A stretch of DNA of 64,000 nucleotides from Neoroseomonas lacus (GTDB taxonomy: Bacteria; Pseudomonadota; Alphaproteobacteria; Acetobacterales; Acetobacteraceae). The notes under the pieces were generated by a model that worked only from the letters and a program-made list of their open reading frames with translations, made no database searches and had not been told where the DNA came from. Positions 61,591-64,000 of the stretch are shown here, one piece after another. A program made the translations under genes and the position numbers. Position 1 is the first letter of the stretch. Each line of letters opens with the position of its first letter. The stretch is from positions 470-64,469 of the forward strand of contig NZ_BMKW01000008.1 of the NCBI RefSeq assembly GCF_014644535.1, given 5' to 3'.

Positions 61591-61600
61591 ACCTTCTTCC

Positions 61601-62485
61601 TCACGCCGCCTGCTGCTCCAGCGTTGGCGCCACATCCGTCAGCGTCACCCGCCGCATGTCACGAGGATAGGTCGTGTCCTCGAAGGGCCGTGCCCGATGC
61701 AGCGTGCAGCGGTTGTCCCAGATCACCAGGTCGTGCTGCCGCCATTGGTGGCGATAGACGAATTCCCGCTGGGTCGCGTGCTCCAGCAGGTCGCGGATCA
61801 GCGACATGCCTTCCGGTACCGGCATGCCCTCGACGCGCCCGATATGGGAGGAGAGGTAGAGTGACACGCGCCCCGAGCCCGGATGCCGCCGCACCAACCG
61901 CTGCGGCACCGGGGCGAAGGCCTTCTTCTCCTCCTCGGTATAGGCGTCGAAGCCGAGCTGGGCGCGCGAATAGATCAGCGAATGCCAAGTCGTGAGATTG
62001 CGGACCTTGGCCTTGTCCTTGTCGGGCAGCGCGTCCCAGGCGGCGCGCATATCGGCGAGCTCGGTCTCGCCGCCCTCGGGCGGGATGACGCGCGCATGCA
62101 GCATGGAATAGAGCGCCGGCGTCGCCTTGAACGACGAATCGCTGTGCCACAGCCGGTTGCCGAGGTTGAACATCCGCCGCCGGTCATCGGCCGCGAGCAG
62201 CGAACCATCGACGTCGATGTTCGAGATGTCGTTCATCTGCTGGTGCTTTAGCCGATGCTTGTGGGCATCGACGACGGCGCGGGTTTCCTCGAGTGGCCCG
62301 AGGGCGCGGCCGAACGCCATCTGCTGGTCGTCATCCATCGCCTGGCCAGGCAGCACCAGCACGGCGTACTGGTCCATCGCGCGATGCACCTCGGCGGCCT
62401 GTTCCGGCGTGATCGGCTTGCGCAGGTCGATGCCGGTCGCTTCCGCGACGAAGAGCGGATGCAGCGGCTTCAGCGTCAACGGCAT
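61601..62485 (-). CDS. TauD/TfdA-family Fe(II)/2-oxoglutarate dioxygenase
   Basis: A 294-residue non-heme iron dioxygenase. The iron triad is H114 and D116 (LWHSDSSF) and H263 (CTLHRARPFE); the 2-oxoglutarate Arg is probably in DMRRVTL (about 278). Relatives open with MPLTLKPLHPLFVAEATGID. The family includes taurine, alkylsulfate, 2,4-D and other dioxygenases; nothing nearby (no sulfonate transporter) fixes the substrate. The start ATG at 62485 is family-typical; the long upstream frame is antisense or unsupported. Confidence 0.93.
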   Translation of the reverse strand: MPLTLKPLHPLFVAEATGIDLRKPITPEQAAEVHRAMDQYAVLVLPGQAMDDDQQMAFGRALGPLEETRAVVDAHKHRLKHQQMNDISNIDVDGSLLAADDRRRMFNLGNRLWHSDSSFKATPALYSMLHARVIPPEGGETELADMRAAWDALPDKDKAKVRNLTTWHSLIYSRAQLGFDAYTEEEKKAFAPVPQRLVRRHPGSGRVSLYLSSHIGRVEGMPVPEGMSLIRDLLEHATQREFVYRHQWRQHDLVIWDNRCTLHRARPFEDTTYPRDMRRVTLTDVAPTLEQQAA

Positions 62486-62620
62486 GGGCGGTGTCCTCCA
62501 GCCAGCCCGGTCCCAATGGGCCGGTTCTTCTGCGCGAAGCGTCGCGCCGGCGGCGGAGGGGGTCAAGATGGATGGCAGGGCGACGCCAACGCCAAGACGC
62601 ACGATCGTGAGACGGGGCTG

Positions 62621-62745
62621 GAAGGTCGGGGGAGAGAACTCCCCCGATCCCCCTCCTTCTTCTGTCTGTTGGAGACGACCGCGGGGGCAGCGCCAAAAGA
62701 CAAAAGACAGTGGGGGATTCGGGGGAGGTGTCCTCCCCCGCCTTT
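62621..62745. repeat. Composite inverted-repeat intergenic element with two GC hairpins
   Basis: Two arms in inverted orientation flank a centre near 62685. Each arm has a G5/C5 hairpin followed by a GATCCCCC/GAATCCCCC-type stretch and a pyrimidine-rich CTTCTTCTGTCTGTTGG or CTGTCTTTTGTCTTTTGG. Hairpins are GGGGGAG-AGAA-CTCCCCC (62628-62645) and GGGGGAGG-TGT-CCTCCCCC (62721-62739). The second, read on the minus strand, lies just after the ahpD stop and should act as its terminator. The design suggests a small mobile or repeated palindromic element. Confidence 0.6.
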
Positions 62746-62747
62746 CT

Positions 62748-63284
62748 TCAGGCAGCGGTCGCGACCGCATCCTCGGCGTCGAGCACACCGGCCACCGCAT
62801 GCACCACGGCGGCGATGCGCACCGCGGCCTGCACCGCTTCCTTCGACAGGCCGCCATGCAGGACGACCTTCTCATGGGCTTCCATGCACATGCCGCAGCC
62901 GTTGATGGCCGAGACGGCGAGCGACCACAGCTCAAAATCCGCCTTGTCGACGCCGGGCTTGGCCATGACGTTCATGCGCAGCTTCGCCGGCAGGTTGGCG
63001 TAGTCGCCGCCGACCAGGTGGGTGAAGCGGTAATAGACGTTGTTCATGCCCATGATGGCGGCGGCCGCCTTCGCGGCGGCGAGCGCTTCCGGGCTGAGCT
63101 TCGGGCCGAATTCACCGAGCATGGCGCGCGTCACCTCGGCATTGCGCGCGGCGATGGCGCTGGCGACGAAGGTGCCGGCGAGCTGCTGCTGGTTCAGTAC
63201 CGGCTCCATGGCCAGCGAACCGAGGTTCAGTTTCAGGTCCTTGGCGTGTTCGGGCAGGCGGGCGCGCAGGGCTTCGAGGGACAT
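62748..63284 (-). CDS. ahpD: Alkyl hydroperoxide reductase AhpD-like protein
   Basis: A 178-residue CMD-fold disulfide reductase. It has the AhpD active site C130-x2-C133 with H137 ([13 protein letters not shown]) and the conserved helix with YYRFTHLV. AhpD proteins pass electrons to peroxiredoxins, and the AhpC gene lies directly upstream on the same strand, so the two should work together in peroxide removal. The start ATG at 63284 has GGAGG five bases upstream; a longer frame to 63305 is not needed. Confidence 0.94.
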   Translation of the reverse strand: MSLEALRARLPEHAKDLKLNLGSLAMEPVLNQQQLAGTFVASAIAARNAEVTRAMLGEFGPKLSPEALAAAKAAAAIMGMNNVYYRFTHLVGGDYANLPAKLRMNVMAKPGVDKADFELWSLAVSAINGCGMCMEAHEKVVLHGGLSKEAVQAAVRIAAVVHAVAGVLDAEDAVATAA

Positions 63285-63346
63285 AGTGGCCTCCAGGACA
63301 GACATGTCCCGCGTGCCCGATGAGGGCGCGCAGGACCGAGGGGTCT

Positions 63347-63369
63347 AAGGGGGGCTGCCTGCCCCCCTT
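63347..63369. terminator. Hairpin between ahpC and ahpD
   Basis: AAGGGGGGC-TGCCT-GCCCCCCTT is a perfect 9-bp stem between ahpC (stop 63423) and ahpD (start 63284). It may reduce readthrough so that ahpC is made in excess of ahpD. Confidence 0.55.
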
Positions 63370-63422
63370 TGCGCGGCGGCGGTAGGGTTGGTGTGGCGGC
63401 TACCGCTGCCGCGCACGAAACA

Positions 63423-63998
63423 TCACGCCGCCTTCTCAAACAACGCCTGCGCGTTCAGCACGTCCTTGCCCTTCTCCCAGTTGCAGGGGCAGAGCTCGTC
63501 GGTCTGCAGCGCGTCGAGCACGCGCACAACTTCCTGCGGGTTGCGCCCGACATTCAGCCCATTCACCGAGGCCCACTGGATGGTGCCGTCCGGGTCGACG
63601 ATGAAAGTCGCGCGCAACGCCACGCCCGCTTCCTTGTCGAGGATGCCGAGCGCGGTGGAGAGCTCGCGCTTCACATCGGCCAGCATCGGGATCGGCAGGT
63701 CGCGGATGTCGTCGTTGTAGACGCGCCAGTTCAGGTGGACGAACTCGCTGTCGGTCGAGGCGCCGTAGAGCACCGCATCGCGGTCGGCGAATTCACCGGC
63801 GAGCTTGCCGAAGGCGGCGATCTCGGTCGGGCAGATGAAGGTGAAGTCCTTCGGCCAAAAGAAGACGATCTTCCACTTGCCGGCATCGGTTTCGTTGGTG
63901 ATCTCGGTGAAGGAAACGCCCGGGCCGCCGAGGCCCTCCTTGCCGCCCTTGACGGCGGTGAGCGCGAAGGTCGGGAATTTGTCGCCAACGGTCAGCAT
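63423..63998 (-). CDS. ahpC: Peroxiredoxin AhpC
   Basis: A 2-Cys peroxiredoxin of 191 residues that reduces peroxides. The peroxidatic Cys is C56 (FTFICPTEI) and the C-terminal Cys pair C170/C172 (LCPCNWEKG) supplies the resolving residue. This fits the mycobacterial-type AhpC group, which uses AhpD and not AhpF as electron donor; an AhpD gene follows. The start ATG lies at 63998, two bases from the window end, so its promoter and any OxyR site are outside. Confidence 0.96.
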   Translation of the reverse strand: MLTVGDKFPTFALTAVKGGKEGLGGPGVSFTEITNETDAGKWKIVFFWPKDFTFICPTEIAAFGKLAGEFADRDAVLYGASTDSEFVHLNWRVYNDDIRDLPIPMLADVKRELSTALGILDKEAGVALRATFIVDPDGTIQWASVNGLNVGRNPQEVVRVLDALQTDELCPCNWEKGKDVLNAQALFEKAA

Positions 63999-64000
63999 GA

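Overview
This window is 64 kb of high-GC, densely coding bacterial chromosome. The protein families (NasST-regulated nitrate assimilation, two-subunit glycyl-tRNA synthetase, Bpt, PpdK, HAE1 efflux, RTX proteins) and the codon bias toward G/C in third position fit an alphaproteobacterium. A Rhodospirillales/Acetobacteraceae (Roseomonas-like) source is my best guess, but no rRNA or other phylogenetic marker is present. I saw no tRNA, rRNA, CRISPR array or intact mobile element. The only mobile-element trace is a decayed IS3-type transposase.

Layout. 1-455: no intact gene. 456-2470 (-): OmpR-type response regulator and histidine kinase, divergent from 2591-8323 (+), a giant RTX protein with an integrin-alpha-like propeller and an integrin-beta-like vWA domain. 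8337-8800: IS3 remnant. 8824-9231 (-): carboxymuconolactone decarboxylase-like protein. 9628-14277 (+): five-gene Liv-type ABC transporter operon. 14709-20842 (-): tripartite RND efflux operon, with a small unknown gene at 20928-21239.

21393-33923 (-) is a nine-gene nitrate assimilation operon: nasS, nrtA, nrtB, nrtD, an FAD oxidoreductase, a NirA-type nitrite reductase, a CysJ-like flavo/iron-sulfur protein, nasA and cysG. The genes abut or overlap, mostly by ATGA. NasT (34160-34735), the ANTAR-domain antiterminator, lies just upstream. Between nasT and nasS I find two hairpins with hexaloops AAUGGC and AACGGC, both fitting the known ANTAR RNA consensus (A1, G4). They are followed by a third hairpin next to the nasS ribosome binding site. 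The operon can be read as import (NrtABD), reduction of nitrate to nitrite (NasA) and of nitrite to ammonium (NirA), siroheme supply (CysG) and electron delivery (flavoprotein and FAD protein), with induction by NasST.

34784-35758 (-): AraC regulator. 36006-37868: small envelope proteins and a channel-like membrane protein. 38302-41925: amidohydrolase, MetE-core-like methyltransferase and divergent GMC oxidoreductase. 42115-45336 (-): bpt and a penicillin-acylase-family enzyme. 45486-48845 (+): a 1119-residue protein with two tandem alpha/beta-hydrolase-like domains, both lacking the nucleophile serine, followed by TPRs. 49079-54957 (-): ppdK and glyQS. 55096-58381: SnoaL-like protein, EamA transporter, nitroreductase, dihydroorotase. 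58498-60198 (+): frameshifted patatin and HAD phosphatase. 60531-61244 (+): exported three-repeat protein. 61601-63998 (-): TauD/TfdA dioxygenase, AhpD and AhpC.

The most notable items are the two-hairpin ANTAR leader, the N-terminal motif shared by the nitrite reductase and its putative flavoprotein partner, the doubled serine-less hydrolase-TPR protein and the integrin-like RTX protein.
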